This document shows, piece by piece, positions 24,181 through 37,365 of a DNA stretch of 64,000 bases. A model generated the notes under the pieces. It made no database searches and had not been told where the DNA came from. It was given only the letters and a program-made list of their open reading frames with translations. The translations under genes and the position numbers were made by a program. Each line of letters starts with the position of its first letter. Position 1 is the first letter of the stretch. The DNA is from Heterocephalus glaber (lineage: Eukaryota > Chordata > Mammalia > Rodentia > Bathyergidae): assembly GCF_000247695.1 (NCBI RefSeq), contig NW_004624844.1, positions 779,234 through 843,233 of the forward strand, written 5' to 3'.

Positions 24181-25545
24181 AAGATAAATTTATTTGCATT
24201 AAAGTTCTGGGTTCAGTAATGACTGAATGGCCTACAACGAGTAATATATTCCTACAGTACCTTACTTAATGAAAAAATTTTAAATTTATACCTTCTATAT
24301 TATACAGACATATAATTTTGTATTTAATCATTATTTATTCAATGATTTCTTTATTCATCAAATATTTGTTAAACATTTAGTATGCCATGTTGGAGGGAAG
24401 TAAAGGTAGCATGTTTTCTCCCATGGACATTCCATGCAAGTAAGGAAAGCCAGATAACAGACAAATCACTGTATAATAATATGTCAGCTGGTGAGAGAAC
24501 CAGGGGCACAAACAATGAAGGACACAGGATTTCTATGATTAGAGGGGAATGTAATTGTTATGAGAACTTTGTGAGTACTTACCATGTCCTGAAATTGAAA
24601 AGGCACTGAAATTCAGTATGAAATACACTCCTTTTTCTCTCACAGAGTTTATAATCAGAAGTGAAGACAGACCAATAAGATGTTTATACCATGGTGTAAG
24701 AGGTATAGTAATAGAGGCAAACATCCAGGATACTATGGATGCAGAGTGCCTCCACAGTTTTGAGTGCATTTATACAGTAACTACAGCAAGAAGGAGTCAT
24801 TTCATTAGTTTTCAATAATTTTTCAATTTTTATTTTGGAATTTATACCCTTTCCTTTGGAAAATCGTAACTTATTCTCAATTATTTAATGGTACTACAGT
24901 ACATGTTGTTCTGTATGGTTATCCATATGGCTATCCATGGGTGATGCTTCATATTGTAAGATAAATAGCTCTTTGGCAGCAGCTGTGGGCACTAAACAAA
25001 GCACTTTGTGTCGCCTGTTGCTGTCTTCTTTCCAGGCTGCATTTGCCTGGTCCCTTGGTCTCACAGGAATGACATCAAACAATTCTTGGAACCTATTTCT
25101 TAGAGCCTTTAAGGTTTGGTACCATCCAGGGACTTCTTAAGCAGATACCTTTTTTAGGAAAAAAGACTCTCAGGCTGACTACAATATTATCTTTCCTAAT
25201 CATGGAGAAGAGAAAAGAAGTTGTGAGATGATTAGAGACCTCCTGTTTATTACATTAGCTAGAGGAAGATGAGGCAGAATTTTCCAGCTGTTTCTCAAAT
25301 CCATGAGCCCAAACCCTCATAGATATGAGAGGGCCATGGACCTCAGTCTTAGCTTTGTGCCTAACATATTACTGCAGCTTGTATGTTGTTCAAGGGACAA
25401 CTCTAGTGGAAATTAACACCCTTTTATCTTCAGAAGCTGAGCATTGTTCTAGTTTTATTGCCCTAGAGATGAACAAGAGAAATGGTGGGAAAAGCAAATA
25501 GGGAAGGAGGGCTTAAACTAAGTAATTAAAAATTGGGGGAGGGGG

Positions 25546-25622
25546 GACGGGGATTTAGCTCAGTGGTTCTGGCGCCTGCCTCGAAAGCGCAAGGTCCCGA
25601 GTTCGACCCCCAGTACCAAAAA
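25546..25622 (+). mobile_element. ID-type SINE, sense
   Basis: Close to the local consensus: acggggatttagctcagtgg, ttctggcgcctgcctcgaaa, gcgcaaggtcccgagttcga, cccccagtacc, short A tail. RNA polymerase III A and B boxes are both readable. It lies about 200 bp downstream of the exon L donor. Target-site duplication not clear. Confidence 0.92.
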
Positions 25623-25828
25623 AACCCCAAAACCTGGGGGGCTTCATCTTTGCTGTCAGAAGTTCCTCCTGCTTACTTTTGCCAAGATCTGGGCTCTTAT
25701 CTCAAGCCTTTTCCCTGAATAGGTTTGTATAGGACCCTGAAGGCCTCCTGCACTATGCTTTCTGCTGAATTAGGTTTAGTATAGATTTGTCCAATGCAAG
25801 TTACCGGGTATCCTAAGAGGGATCTCAC

Positions 25829-26012
25829 CATACAAACGCTGAGCCAGGTCAGTGACCTCCTGAATCCTTTCTTCTTGCTGAGGCACTGAAGGTGCAATAA
25901 ACTTATTGAACTGCTGGTGGAGAATTTCTACAGCTTCCTTTGTTTTACATGCCATGGAATATTTTCCAACTCGTACAATGGTAGCACTTGCATCTTCATA
26001 CCAAAAGTAACA
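25829..26012 (-). CDS. CCDC141: CCDC141 exon L
   Basis: 184 nt, begins in phase 0 and ends with the first base of a Gly codon (residues 597-657 plus 1 nt). Acceptor AATTTAG|TGTTAC, donor TATG|GTGAGA. Contains [36 protein letters not shown] and [19 protein letters not shown], closely matching human. This is the last well-defined spectrin-like segment. Confidence 0.96.
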
Positions 26013-27423
26013 CTAAATTAAGTTAGGATAAAGCACAGATTAAAGATCTATTAGCTTTCTCAAGTTCTTTATTTTGGCGAGTGAAACATGACATTTTTAA
26101 TTTTTTAGTTTCTCAAACTTTATGTTTACCTGGGCTTGAACTTTCTAAGTCATATTAAACAAACTATCAAAACATCAGCATATAATTTTAGACACTAAAG
26201 GCAGAAATAAGTACGGAAATATGTATAAATAAAATCAGAAAATAAAAAGTAGGAAAATACTTTTAATTCTCCTCCCTTCTTAGGTTTTCCTAAAAAATAA
26301 TTCCTAAGGGGAATTTTTCAGACTTTCAAAAACATGCAGTATTAAAAACATGCAGTACTAAAAAGAATTCAAACATAAGTCAAATGGAAAGTGAAAACAT
26401 TCAAAACCCAGCATGATAAATTGATACCTGAGCAATCCCAGATAAAATACTGCCTGAAGTATACTTAAATAAATAAATTCTCTTTCAAGAATGAGATTTA
26501 GATTATGGATAGAGGAAATAATGCCAGAGAATGGCATTTTTACCTTTTTTTAAAATAGAAGACAGTCATATTTTCAAAGTACAGTGGAGAATTGAAACAG
26601 TTTCTCACTAAAAATAAATGGTTGTGATGGAAGGAATACGTGACCTGGGCTAGAACCACTTATGTTGGTGAGAAATAGCAACACACGACTCTGCTAGGAA
26701 CTGGTTTTAAATAAGTGCCACAGAGCCACAGCAAACCTATACATCAGACACCAAAGAATAATCATATTGATCCTCCTTAATGTGGTGTTAAATCTAAGAA
26801 CTCAACTGTGTTAGTGGTAAAGAAAGACACTTTATATCTCAGAATAATGGCAACAAAGAACACTCAAGAACTTCAAGTGTAGAATTTCTTCCATATGAAG
26901 TGTGAAATAACTTTAAATTGTCAAACTTCATATTTTGTATGTAGACTACTATTTATACTCTTGACAACAACAAAAATACACCAGTATCAAATTTTACACT
27001 CTCAAAATCCCAGTATCTTTTTTTCTAAATATTTTCAAATTCTATGAAATAAATAAGACACCCCAAGTATTTTAACAGGTTTTTAGCAATGAATATCGTG
27101 AATATCATGATTTTTAAACATCTTGAGTTGATGAGGTTATGAAGAAATGGGAACCCCCTTGTGTTGCTGGTAAGAGTAAATTAGTAAAAGCTTTATGAAG
27201 AGCAAATGGACAACATGATTTTTTTCAAAAAAACTATTAACATTCATTCCCTTTAGTGCAACAATTCTACTTTAAGAAATTATCCTGAGGAAATAATCAT
27301 GAAAACGAGTATGATTCTGGAATTTAATGACAATAATAACTAATGCAACATTGTTTTGAAGTAGCAAAAAAATTTTTTAAACAATACTATAACAAGGATA
27401 GCACTACAACATAAAGAAAATAC
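26013..27423 (-). other. CCDC141: Intron between CCDC141 exons K and L
   Basis: 1.4 kb. An old L1-like patch at about 27110-27380 (aaatgggaacccccttgtgt, caacaattctactttaagaa) is the only element I recognise. Confidence 0.75.
27110..27380 (+). mobile_element. Old L1 3' fragment, sense
   Basis: gaaatgggaacccccttgtg, ttgctggtaagagtaaatta, tacttt-aagaaattatcct and caacattgttttgaagtagc follow the order of the L1 3' region (..tgggaacccttgtgcactgttggtgg..). It ends about 45 bp before the exon K donor. Confidence 0.6.
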
Positions 27424-27618
27424 CTCTTCTGTTACTTCCTGGAGGTGTTCAGTCAGGCCCAAATTTGTCTTGTAATCTGTGACAATTTTGTTAAAGTCAT
27501 CCACGTGTTTTTGCAAATCTTTCATGGCTTCCAAAAGGACATTAACTTTATTACTTGGATAATTTAAGAAATAATCAGAAGTTTTACTGTTAAGTTTTTC
27601 CATTCTTCTTCGCAAAGC
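27424..27618 (-). CDS. CCDC141: CCDC141 exon K
   Basis: 195 nt, phase 0, residues 532-596. Acceptor GCATAG|GCTTTG, donor GAAGAG|GTATTT. Contains [33 protein letters not shown] and [19 protein letters not shown], all close to human. Helical rod with a YPS break between two helices. Confidence 0.97.
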
Positions 27619-29187
27619 CTATGCAAAAAGTTTTTAAAATAGCATTCAATTTCTATTTGATGCTGATAGTGAGATAATACCTTTGAAAAAGTGTTGAAAA
27701 AGTGTTGAAAAAGTGTCCATCTTGTGATGTTTTAAAAAATCATAATTAGATGAACAGAATTTCTTTCAGATATTTTATTCCATATTCGCAAGTATATAGA
27801 AAACTTACTATATAGATATTGAAGAATAGCGTGATTTTTAGAAAAAGACAATGATCACAAAATCAAAGTCAAATGCTAAGTTCTAAGCTCACTGTCTCCT
27901 ACAAAGGATGTTCAAATAATTGAGACCATCGATGTGATCATCAAGAGGGTATGAAAGGAAGCCACGGAGGAAGCTCCTGACATAGGCAGGTCCAAGGAAA
28001 GACAGAGAGGGGTAAAAATGTGCATGTCTGTCACCCACATGTACCTGTATGTGTTAGGGGGAAGAAGAGAGGCACACAGGCTGGGTAGGTTTGCCAGAAA
28101 CCATTCAGAAGCTGCTTCAAAAAACAAACCTCAGAGTTGATCAGTGGAAACTAAGTTACAGCTAGACAGAAGACAGAAGCTCTAGTGTTTTTTGCAAAGT
28201 AGTGTGACTGTAGAAAATCTACTGCCTGTTTCAGAAAACTAGAAGAATTTTGAATTCTTCCACCATAAATAAATGATACATGCCTGAGAAAACAGTTATG
28301 TTTAACCTGTTTAAAGATTACACAATGTATACATGTATGGAAACAATGCATGAGACCTCCAAAATATGTATAATTTTTATGTTTATATGTGTCAGTTAAA
28401 GGTAATTTCAAATTTAAAAACTAATAAAATAAGCCAAAACCTAGCACTCAAAGCTAGTTGTTTAAAATAGTAAAAGATACACTTGATTTCAGATGATAGA
28501 AATTGTATTCTCACTATTGTTACAAAAGGGGAAGAGAATAAGGTGAAGGAAGGGGCAGAGTAGGGGAAGGTAACGGTGAGATGAATATCACTAAAATATA
28601 TTGTATGTGCCAGGTGAGGTGGCACACACCTGTAATCTCAGCATTTGGGAGGCTGAGGCAGGAAAATCACCTTGAGTTCAAGGCCAGCCTGGGCTAAATA
28701 GTGAGTTCAAGGCCAGCCTGAGCTACACAATGAGACACTGTCTCAGAAAAATATGTTATAGGCAAGAATGAAAATACCACATTGAAACTCAATATTTGTA
28801 AAATTAATAAGCACTGGTAATTATACATTTACAAAAAGAAATTGTGCTCCAGATGAAGTGGTATTATAAATTATTGTATGAAATTATTACTATAGGTTAG
28901 TTCATTTAAATTTAATTTAATTGGCATCATTTTGCTGAATGCCAAGCAAACAACCAAAAAAAATTTTGGACTATAGGGAATAAAGTTATTTTTGAAATAG
29001 AAAAGAGAAATAAATTTATTATTTATTATAAGGAAGCCAATTGTTATAAAATTGGATACTCTTTCAATCCTAATGCTATAAAAACAAGCATCTAGAATTA
29101 AATGCAAAATGATTTTGCAAGAATTGTAGTAGTACAAATGCCTACACAAATACATGCATACATACACACACAACATTTTTTCCTTAC
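27619..29187 (-). other. CCDC141: Intron between CCDC141 exons J and K
   Basis: 1.6 kb. Contains a B1 SINE (28609-28750); nothing else recognised. Confidence 0.8.
28609..28750 (+). mobile_element. B1 SINE with 29-bp internal duplication
   Basis: gccaggtgaggtggcacaca, cctgtaatctcagcatttgg and gaggctgaggcaggaaaatc are followed by two consecutive copies of a unit starting agttcaaggccagcctg (the second ends agctacacaatg), then gagacactgtctcag. The duplication is the signature of rodent quasi-dimeric B1. Confidence 0.95.
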
Positions 29188-29328
29188 CTGCATTTTTTCA
29201 GCATACATATCAACTTGTTGGATGTGGTATTTAAGAGCCTTCAGATTTCGAGCTTTTTCATTTTTCTTAGTGTAATTAAACTTCAAATTGTTGAATTTCT
29301 TTTTAATATCTTTGAATGACACGTTAAG
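29188..29328 (-). CDS. CCDC141: CCDC141 exon J
   Basis: 141 nt, phase 0, residues 485-531. Acceptor CTGCAG|CTTAAC, donor ATGCAG|GTAAGG (near-consensus). Contains [20 protein letters not shown] and [14 protein letters not shown], almost identical to human and among the most conserved stretches here. Lysine-rich coiled coil. It is separated from exon I by the largest intron between exons in the 3' half (8.4 kb). Confidence 0.97.
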
Positions 29329-30733
29329 CTGCAGGTCAATATAAAGAAACAGACAATTTCCTAAAAATCATAAAATTAATATTTGTTTGTACTATCACTT
29401 CAAAATATTCATAATGTTCAAAATGTATTCAAAGGATTATCAATAGAAAACAAATCTTCTAAGAGGATACAGAATGTGAATTTAAATATACCTCCAATAT
29501 AAATAATTATAAATTGTTTTTTTAATACTTTTTGATTTATAAATTTGGATTACAGTTATAAAACCATCCCTTTGGCCCCCAAGCATGCGAGTTTCTAACA
29601 TACTATGCAGAGATTTTCACCCACTCTAAACTTTTTTAAAATTTGGGTCATTTTCCCCAGATCTACCCTAGATCCTTCCACCTCCTGATGCTGTCTTACA
29701 GCCATTGTGAATAAATTTACTAAGACTCCAAGGAGCTATTCATACGGAAGAGGTCAAGTGAAGTGTTGAAATGTGGACCACCAAGAACATTAATGGATAT
29801 TTCCACTTAGTGGAAAAAGAAGTTTACATACCTTGCTAAAAATCACTTTTTATGAGCAAATTTAATATGAGTTTTATTTCTTAGACATAGGCCATTAACT
29901 TCAGAGTTACTTTAAAAAAGTGAGAGTAGTTGCCAGTGATGGCAATGCTAATTTATGTATTAACACAGTATATGTCTATACTTTGAGAATAGAATATAGA
30001 TTATGACAGTCTTATGAACAGTGTGACTTTACCAGCGTGCTGCAATTGTAAGCAGTTTAGTTCCACTGAATACTCCACTTTCTGTCTTTTCTCTATACTG
30101 AGGAAGGACAAGCATACTAACAGGCAGTTCTCCCTATGCATTAACAGCAAAGAGAAGCACAAAGAAGACATGAACCTCCGATTACACAGAGGCATTTAAC
30201 AAGAGTGATCAGTGTCAGGGCTGATCAATTTCACCTGTGGTAGGAAGAATCAGAAAAATACCAAACTTTTCAATGTAGCAAACAAATTATCTGAGAGGGA
30301 ATGAAACCCATGCATATGCTAGATTTTATATTCATGATGCAGAATAATGTGTCTACCCTAGAAAAAAGCATGCTTTCTCAAAATTTTCATTTCAAAATGT
30401 TATATTATCTATTAATATTTCATAATTTTTATAAAAATAAAGCCTTGACCATATCTTGAACACTTCTTGAAGACAATCATAATAAAGTTCTAGCACAGAA
30501 ATTATTATACTCATGTACTTTTTGCATCTGACATACCTACTCTGAATCAGCACTGTATATTTTATGTAGTAAATAAAATTATTGAACATTAATTTTAGCT
30601 GCACACTAAATCAAGAACAGAGACCACATAAACCAATGTAACCAATAATATATACAAGGAGTAGAAAGAGCTATAGCTTCAACTTTTCTGTAGTAGAATT
30701 CAGGAAAATATTTAAAGATAATATATTAAATTA

Positions 30734-31094
30734 CAGTAGACCCTCAAGTTCTGACTGGCCTGACATATGAACAACTTGGGTTATGATCAAAATTTTAGTT
30801 TTAACTAACAACCAAAGTCTTGAGTTATGATTCACATGCCAGCCACTTGTGTTTCCAGATGGTCTCAGATACAGATTTAACCCTCCGAGAGTTCTGGAAG
30901 GAACATTACTAACATCCTTTTCTGTGTGGGGTTGAGAAATACAGGGCCAATGTCTCTCTAAGGACACTGACATCTGCCTGTATATGGGAGAGAGACTTTG
31001 AAGGCTGTGTAGAGGATCCTGAGCCTTCAGCTGACCAACTTGAGTTACAACCAGCCCTCAGAAACCAATTGAGTTCATAAGTCAAGGTCCATTG
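30734..31094. mobile_element. Tigger-like (TcMar) non-autonomous DNA transposon fossil
   Basis: Left end ta-cagtagaccctcaagttct and right end (as complement) acaatggaccttgacttatg look like decayed terminal inverted repeats of the CAGT..GACC type used by Tigger elements, about 360 bp apart. No transposase frame. The class call is from terminus resemblance only. Confidence 0.5.
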
Positions 31095-31183
31095 TCCACT
31101 CAATTCATTTCCGAGGGCTGGTTGTAACACAAATTGGTCAACTGAGGCTCAGGCTCCCCTACATAGCCTTCAAAGTCTCTCTC
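30988..31183. repeat. Large inverted repeat (two ~90-bp arms, 17-nt loop)
   Basis: Arm 1 is 30988-31077 (gagagagactttgaaggctg..ccaattgagttca); arm 2 is 31095-31183 (tccactcaattcatttccga..gccttcaaagtctctctc). By hand alignment about 12 of 90 positions differ, one being a single-base indel. Either transcript strand could fold into a long near-perfect hairpin. CCDC141 pre-mRNA would carry it in an intron. Confidence 0.9.
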
Positions 31184-31679
31184 TGTTACATAGAATGTGA
31201 GATATTTTGTGAATACTTAAAATGTTTTAAGCAAAAAAAGAAGGTATAGTATTACTAGGAAATGAGCTGAGAGATCAGCAATTGAAAATATATTCTTTTT
31301 AGATCATGATACACAGTGTATTTATCATTGTTATTCTCTAATCATTTTTGTTATGAAAAATAATTTTTTTCATAGAATGGCTTTTATATTTTCTTTATTG
31401 ATATCTACTTGTATTATATTAAAATAATTTTGAATTCAGTGTTTTCATGTGCATGTGTTTGATTTTAGCAGAAAAGGCTAAATCAAGTCAATTTTATGAG
31501 AATGAGCTATAAAAGAACTATATCCTGAGTTACTCACATAAAACTTAAGCAGGAGCTTTTCTTCCCCATAGTTTTAATCTGCAGCTATAAATGTAATAAG
31601 TACCACCTCTGAGCAATCCAGAAACTCTTGTTTAATAAAACCTGTCCTCATTCATGAGTTACCATTTAAATAATAGAGT

Positions 31680-31840
31680 TTTGGTTTGGGATGATAAAAC
31701 AGCTCTGCAGATGTATAGTGGTGACGATTGCACACAATACGAATGTACTAAATAAATATCACTGGACTGCACACAGAAAGTGGTTAAAATGATAAATTTT
31801 ACGTGCGCATTAGCACAACTAAAGATAAAATTAGAATGAA
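31680..31840 (+). mobile_element. Old L1 3' tail, sense
   Basis: gggatgataaaacagctctg, cagatgtatagtggtgacga, ttgcacacaatacgaatgta and ggttaaaatgataaatttta match the classic L1M 3' end (..ttctggagatggatggtggtgatggttgcacaac..). Confidence 0.75.
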
Positions 31841-34800
31841 ATAAGGAGAAAACTACTATATATCCTGTTGCTAATATTTATCTATTGGAAAATAAAATTT
31901 TCAATCCTATTTTTTTTTTTACTGAAACATGCCTTATATCATAAACTTTAGTCTAGAGGAGGGAAGAGGGGGCCCTGACATCAACCTTCTAACCTTCAGA
32001 TACTATCTGCTTGTTTAAGTGGAAAAGATTAACATCTATGGAAAAAGTTCTATGAGGAATGGAAAAAGACTAAACCTTAATTCTAAATCACAAGATTTCA
32101 AGTTTACCTTGGATTAAGAAATTTAAGACTACTGACTGACGAGTGTGACTTTATTTCTGTTTGCTTCAGAATGTATGCACCTCTGCTGCAGATGATTTAT
32201 AAGGCCAAAGAATGTTCATGACTCTATGGATATGTGAAATGGGATCGGCTTCTTTCTGACACATGATCTCCCTCAACAAAGTTGCTGGCACTTTTCTCAT
32301 TTAGTCCCATTGGAAATCCATTCAAACTCTAAATCCTTGTACCTTTTCCAACTTGATCCCTCGTTTGCAGATACAAGTGGAAGGCAGTAGCCATTAACTA
32401 CCTCCAGTGACTAAAAAATCTAGCCATATCTAATTTTTCTTACCTGCACATTGCAATCAGAAAACCAAACTTCCTGTCTAATCCCCACATAGCTTGGGGT
32501 CATATTTTTAAAGGAACGGAGTGCCATGGTTGCTTGGCTGTGGTATCATTGTTCGTGCAGCTGTCTCTAACTTTAGTTAGCTTGTCAACAGTGGGGAATG
32601 GTGGAGAAGGTTAAGGCAACTGCTCAGAGTGAGCACATACACAGGAAAAATATTTGAAGTTTGAGGCAAGAAAGATTTTACCCAATTAGAAATCTTTAAA
32701 TGTTGTCATAAGCCATATTAATACAATTTCTGGAAGTCTTATGAAAATTAAGTGATTTTTTTCAGCAAATAAATTGATATTTCTGTCTTTCCACTTGTTC
32801 ACCTCCTCCATATTTGCCATGCAATAAACATGCTAAATTAACACAGCTATGGTTACACAAAAGATTACTAAGATTTAAAACTAGCTTTTTGGCAACGAGG
32901 AAAATGACCATCTTTACCAAATTACCCAGCAAGCCATAGGCCCCTTTCAGCGTTAGGAAGGAAGAAAACTTCATTGGAGAAGCAGAGGGGAGGAGGCTCA
33001 TGACAGGCAGGGCTGGCTTACTATTCCTGGTTTTGACTAAGCTGGTTGAGGCAGCTTTGGCCCAAGAATGTATTATTTGCAAGTCTGTTGCTGGCAAGGC
33101 CAATTGCTGTGAAGGATGTGGGACATTGTAAAGTTGGGAAAATACATCTCAAAAGAAAAGCTTTCATTAGAACTATGGCACAGTTTTGGCCAGGCACAAA
33201 ATACAAAATTAATAGTTAATTTTCATTTCCCCTCATGAACTTCAATTCTTGCCTGCAAAGAAAAGCTTTCTGATTTGCAATCACAGAAGGTTGTAACATT
33301 ATCACATCTCAGGGATGCTTGCAATTGAAATGAAGATAGTCAAAGACCCAAAACTTAACCCAAATGATTTGATGAGACTATTAATGCAGCGTTTGGGCTG
33401 GAGAGATTTCAGGACAAAGTTTTCTTGTCTTCCTTCCATTTGGCAACCACACCCTGTCTCCCTGCATTTAAGGCCAGTCCTGTAACCACAGGAAGTGGGG
33501 CAACTTGGAAATAGAAGACTACTGCTGTTTCAAATTATAGGTGGCAGCAGGTCTCAATAATAAATATTTTATCCATTCTTCATATTTAGTGTCTTCAGAA
33601 TATATTAGCCTTTATTTGTTTTATTTTATAATATATTTATCAACTTTTGTTTTATTTTCTAGATATGACAAATATAATTTTAAACTTCAGTTGCCTCTAT
33701 GTTCCTAGTAAATTCCACAGAATAACTTTACAGATGTAAAATGCAAAAAGTGCAAAATTTAAAACCTATGTCATGAATGTTTTCAGAACAAATTGTAATC
33801 TTTCCTGTCCGTTTACATATAACATTCAAAGGGGGTCTGATTAATGAATCACTATGACTGTGAAGCCCCACAGATTTTAATTTTCCCTAGACTTTGTTTC
33901 TTAGTGATATTTGTATTCTTACAACCTGGCACACGGTAATCATATTACAGATATTTGCTAAAATAAAGATAATTTCTTTTTTAAATAATTTAAGATATAA
34001 ATCTGGAAAATAATTATTGTCTATATGATACCATAGTGCTGCCCAATGAATGCTCTGCTTTCTTTACAAACTTTTCCTATTTATTTTCCTGCCAGGCAGT
34101 GCTATCCATGAATATTATTTTCCAGTGGCAGAGTGCCAAGCAATGTCAGTATTCTTTTTAAAATGTAATTAATTGTGTGTATAATGGCACCATTTTTCCA
34201 TTCTAATTTACTGCTTTAATCCAGCTTGTATGTCTGGAAATAAGATGATAGATTTATCCAAAGTGACAAAAGAATTTGTGCCACTGGAATCTATGACTGA
34301 CATATGCAATATATATGCTGAGTCCTTTTCTGCTTACTTTCTGACAGGCAAGATATTCCTATAGTGGAAACATTTCAGAGTAAGGTAATACCACTCTCTG
34401 AAAGCTGTGTGGAAAACTTATTTTGAGAAAATGGATATCAACCCAATTCTGTCATTGTTACTTTTTTTCAGCAAATGTGACCTATAATATGAGCCTCTAG
34501 GTACAAATTTCTATTAACAGCACATAAATATAAGGGTAATTTTTGTTATAGGCTGCAAGAAAAAAACATGATCAATATTAACTTATGACATTTCTAAATG
34601 TAGATATGTGAAGAATGAGAAATTAATGATGTTCCTCTGCATGTAATACAGCAGAGAATATGTCTAGAATGCTATATAAAAGTGCTTTGTGTATTAATGA
34701 CTTATTCACATAGCAGGGCAAGAAAATATATACTGACAGTCAACATTTATGCATGTAAATGTATCTTTGTGTGAAATGAGTGGAAAATCTGGTAGTTTGA

Positions 34801-36279
34801 CAGGTATGTTTTCTAGTAGGTAAATTTAAAAACTCAGTTTGTATAATTTCCTATTTCTTGCTATAAAATTAGAAGCAATTTTTTTAACCCAAGATGGTCA
34901 AGGTATGAAATCATTGTTCTTTTTCTTTAGGGAGCATCACATTCAAAAAAATCACATTTAAACCCTCTTGCCTTGAGGTACCAAGTTCTCTTGTAAGGGC
35001 TTTCAGTGGAATTAAGACAACATACATTAGCTACAGCACAGTCAAGAGAGAAATTTTTGTTGAAATGACCAAATAAATTGTGCATTATATCAGATCATGT
35101 AAACATTTTAAGACAGAAATATTAGAAATCAAGGATAAAAGGGAAAAACACAGAAAAAGATACATTTAACATCAGACCATGCAGAGTTTGAATGGGACCA
35201 CATTATGTGAATGATGAATTCTGAATTTACAGAATGACCAGTGTGTTGGTGCCCAACAAATGAGTCTCTGGCCCAAAGTTGACCCTCTGAGATACTATAA
35301 ACAAAAACTCATCTAGCACACTACTAAAGGGAAAAACCATATATCTACACCTCAGTATTCTCATCTGAAAAATGAAGACATTGAACTAAATATTCTCCAA
35401 AATCAGTTTAAATTGAGTTTCAAGGACTTTAAGGACATTGGAAATAAAACAATGTGTTTCAAGATAAACTTAAAAATCAAATGCTATGTGTGGTCTAGCT
35501 CCCTGGCAAGATATTTTATTTTATTTTTTTATATAAGAAAAAATTGTGTAACATACTGCACTTCATTTTACATAATGTGCTAAGTACTTGAATCTAAAAA
35601 CTAATAATGATAATAATAATGATGATACCTAGGTATCAATATTATTACCATTGTGGAAACTGACCATCTGTTTGTGTTCTGATATTCACAATGTAAACTA
35701 GAACACACCTATCTTTATTTTACTAAGGGACACTGAAAATACTCTTGATTATTTTCCCATTAGGCTTGTGGTGGGAAAATCAGGGTGTGGATGCTTCACT
35801 CTGACATGCATAGTAAGTCTGTACAAAAATAAAAAGAAAGGAGGAAAGGACCCAAGGTTTTTGAAGGTCTTTTAAACTTACATCAGGGATTTGTTAAATA
35901 TGAAGTAGAAGTAAACGGGAAGTCTACCTCTCTTAATATTTAAGAGTGTGTTAAAGTGATACCCAATTTCCAAGTCAAACCTGCATGTATCTGGTTGCTC
36001 ATTCCTGATGTGGTACAGACGATCTTGGTGTGTCCCTACTATGACTCGAAGTGTCATCTGTCATCTCGCTGGCTGGCTCCAAGTGCAAGCTCATCACGAG
36101 GCAGTCCCCATAAATAGACCTCCTGCTGGAAGATCCAGCTCCAGAAATGCCACCGCTCCTCAGGGAGACAGAAACTGAGCCAGAGGAGGCTGGGAATACC
36201 CTCAGCCTGCTCTGATTGTGCTGTCAGTAAATACAGAGCTGGGCCACCAATGCAAGGAGGAAGAGTTTGTGTGAGACAG

Positions 36280-36376
36280 AGATAAAAAGGAAGGGGAGGA
36301 GGAGAAAAAGAAAGAGGAAGAGAGGACAAGGAAGAGGAGGCAGACAGGGAGTTGAGGAAGGAAGAAAAGAGAAGAC
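36280..36376. repeat. GA-rich (polypurine) tract
   Basis: Nearly pure A/G on the plus strand (aaggaaggggaggaggagaa and similar words). It explains the Ser/Leu/Phe-rich minus-strand frames here, which are not genes. Confidence 0.85.
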
Positions 36377-37304
36377 TTTGGGGAAATATTAAAAATTTGT
36401 TTCCATGGCCACACATAGGCTTGGGGAGACAACATGCTCTGACTGTTTTCTTTACCAAGAGCTGACGGAGCATAAACTGCAGTACGGCACCCAGAAGAGG
36501 GCACTGTACTATGCAGAGGGCAGATACATTATGGATTCAACCCAAAATGAGTTAAAAGGGCTCTGGCCCAAAGAGACTGCCTAGAATACAAACCATAAGC
36601 AGGGACCATAGTCACGCCGCATGTTACTAAAATGAAAACAGTTGTTACATGCTACTTCCTGCTTCCCTTCTGCTAAACAGGATCTGAGCAGTTACATCTG
36701 CCCTCTTCCTTACTCACTTTCCTTCTGGCCACACCTGCCTGTGATCTGCAAAAGTGTGGCCTGCAGCGGGGGCACTTCAGAGCCTGCCTCTGAAGTGATC
36801 ACTCCTACTTTAGTCTGTGCTTCAATGTTGCTTGATAATATTTGATACTTGTGGGGCCCAGATTCTGCAGACTGAGCATAAACTGAAAGTTCAAGAAGGT
36901 TAAGTCCTCCTTTCCTCTTCCCCCTTGCCTAGAGGACTTATGGCTTAATGGGCTCAGAAACATTACACTCTAAGTAGAGATAAATCTGGAATTTATGGGT
37001 GCCCTGTGTTCTGCTACCAGTTCCCAGCCAAGAATTGGGGCCCTTGCCTACAAATAGCAATCTTAGTGGAGGATGGGGTGACTATAAGTGTCTAGAGGGT
37101 GGGGTTGGTCACAGTTAATGAGGAGGTGGAATTGTGCACATGGGGTCACAGGGAAATGGAGGACCACTTCTATCTGCTATTTTTTTTTCACTAAGAGTTG
37201 TTTGCCAGAAAAGCTACTCAGCTTGAAACCAACCACTTGACTCTGGTGATCGTACTTCGTAGCCTCTGGCTGGAACAAAGCGCCTGATCTCCTGGCTTTG
37301 GCAC

Positions 37305-37365
37305 CTCATTCACCCTGAGTCAGCAGCACTTAAATAGACTCTCAGCAGGCTGAGCCAGCTGCCTC
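37305..37365. promoter_or_regulatory. Candidate intronic regulatory patch (MARE/AP-1-like site)
   Basis: tgagtcagcagc is a textbook Maf/AP-1 site, and an E-box (cagctg) lies about 40 bp further on. The surrounding 37050-37400 is GC-richer and free of recognised repeats, about 400 bp downstream of exon I. Motif presence alone is weak evidence. Confidence 0.2.

Larger units (their letters stand above)
21289..25828 (-). other. CCDC141: Intron between CCDC141 exons L and M
   Basis: 4.5 kb. The 21520-24180 part is a nested stack of repeats, listed individually. 24181-25545 has no recognised element apart from a weak old-LINE-like patch near 24340-24700. An ID SINE sits at 25546-25622, about 200 bp downstream of the exon L donor. 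Confidence 0.8.

Noticed and set aside
36054..36504. Overlapping minus-strand frames of 139 and 100 codons
   Set aside because: They translate a polypurine (GA-rich) tract into Leu/Ser/Phe/Pro runs; no splice context or homology, and they lie inside a CCDC141 intron.
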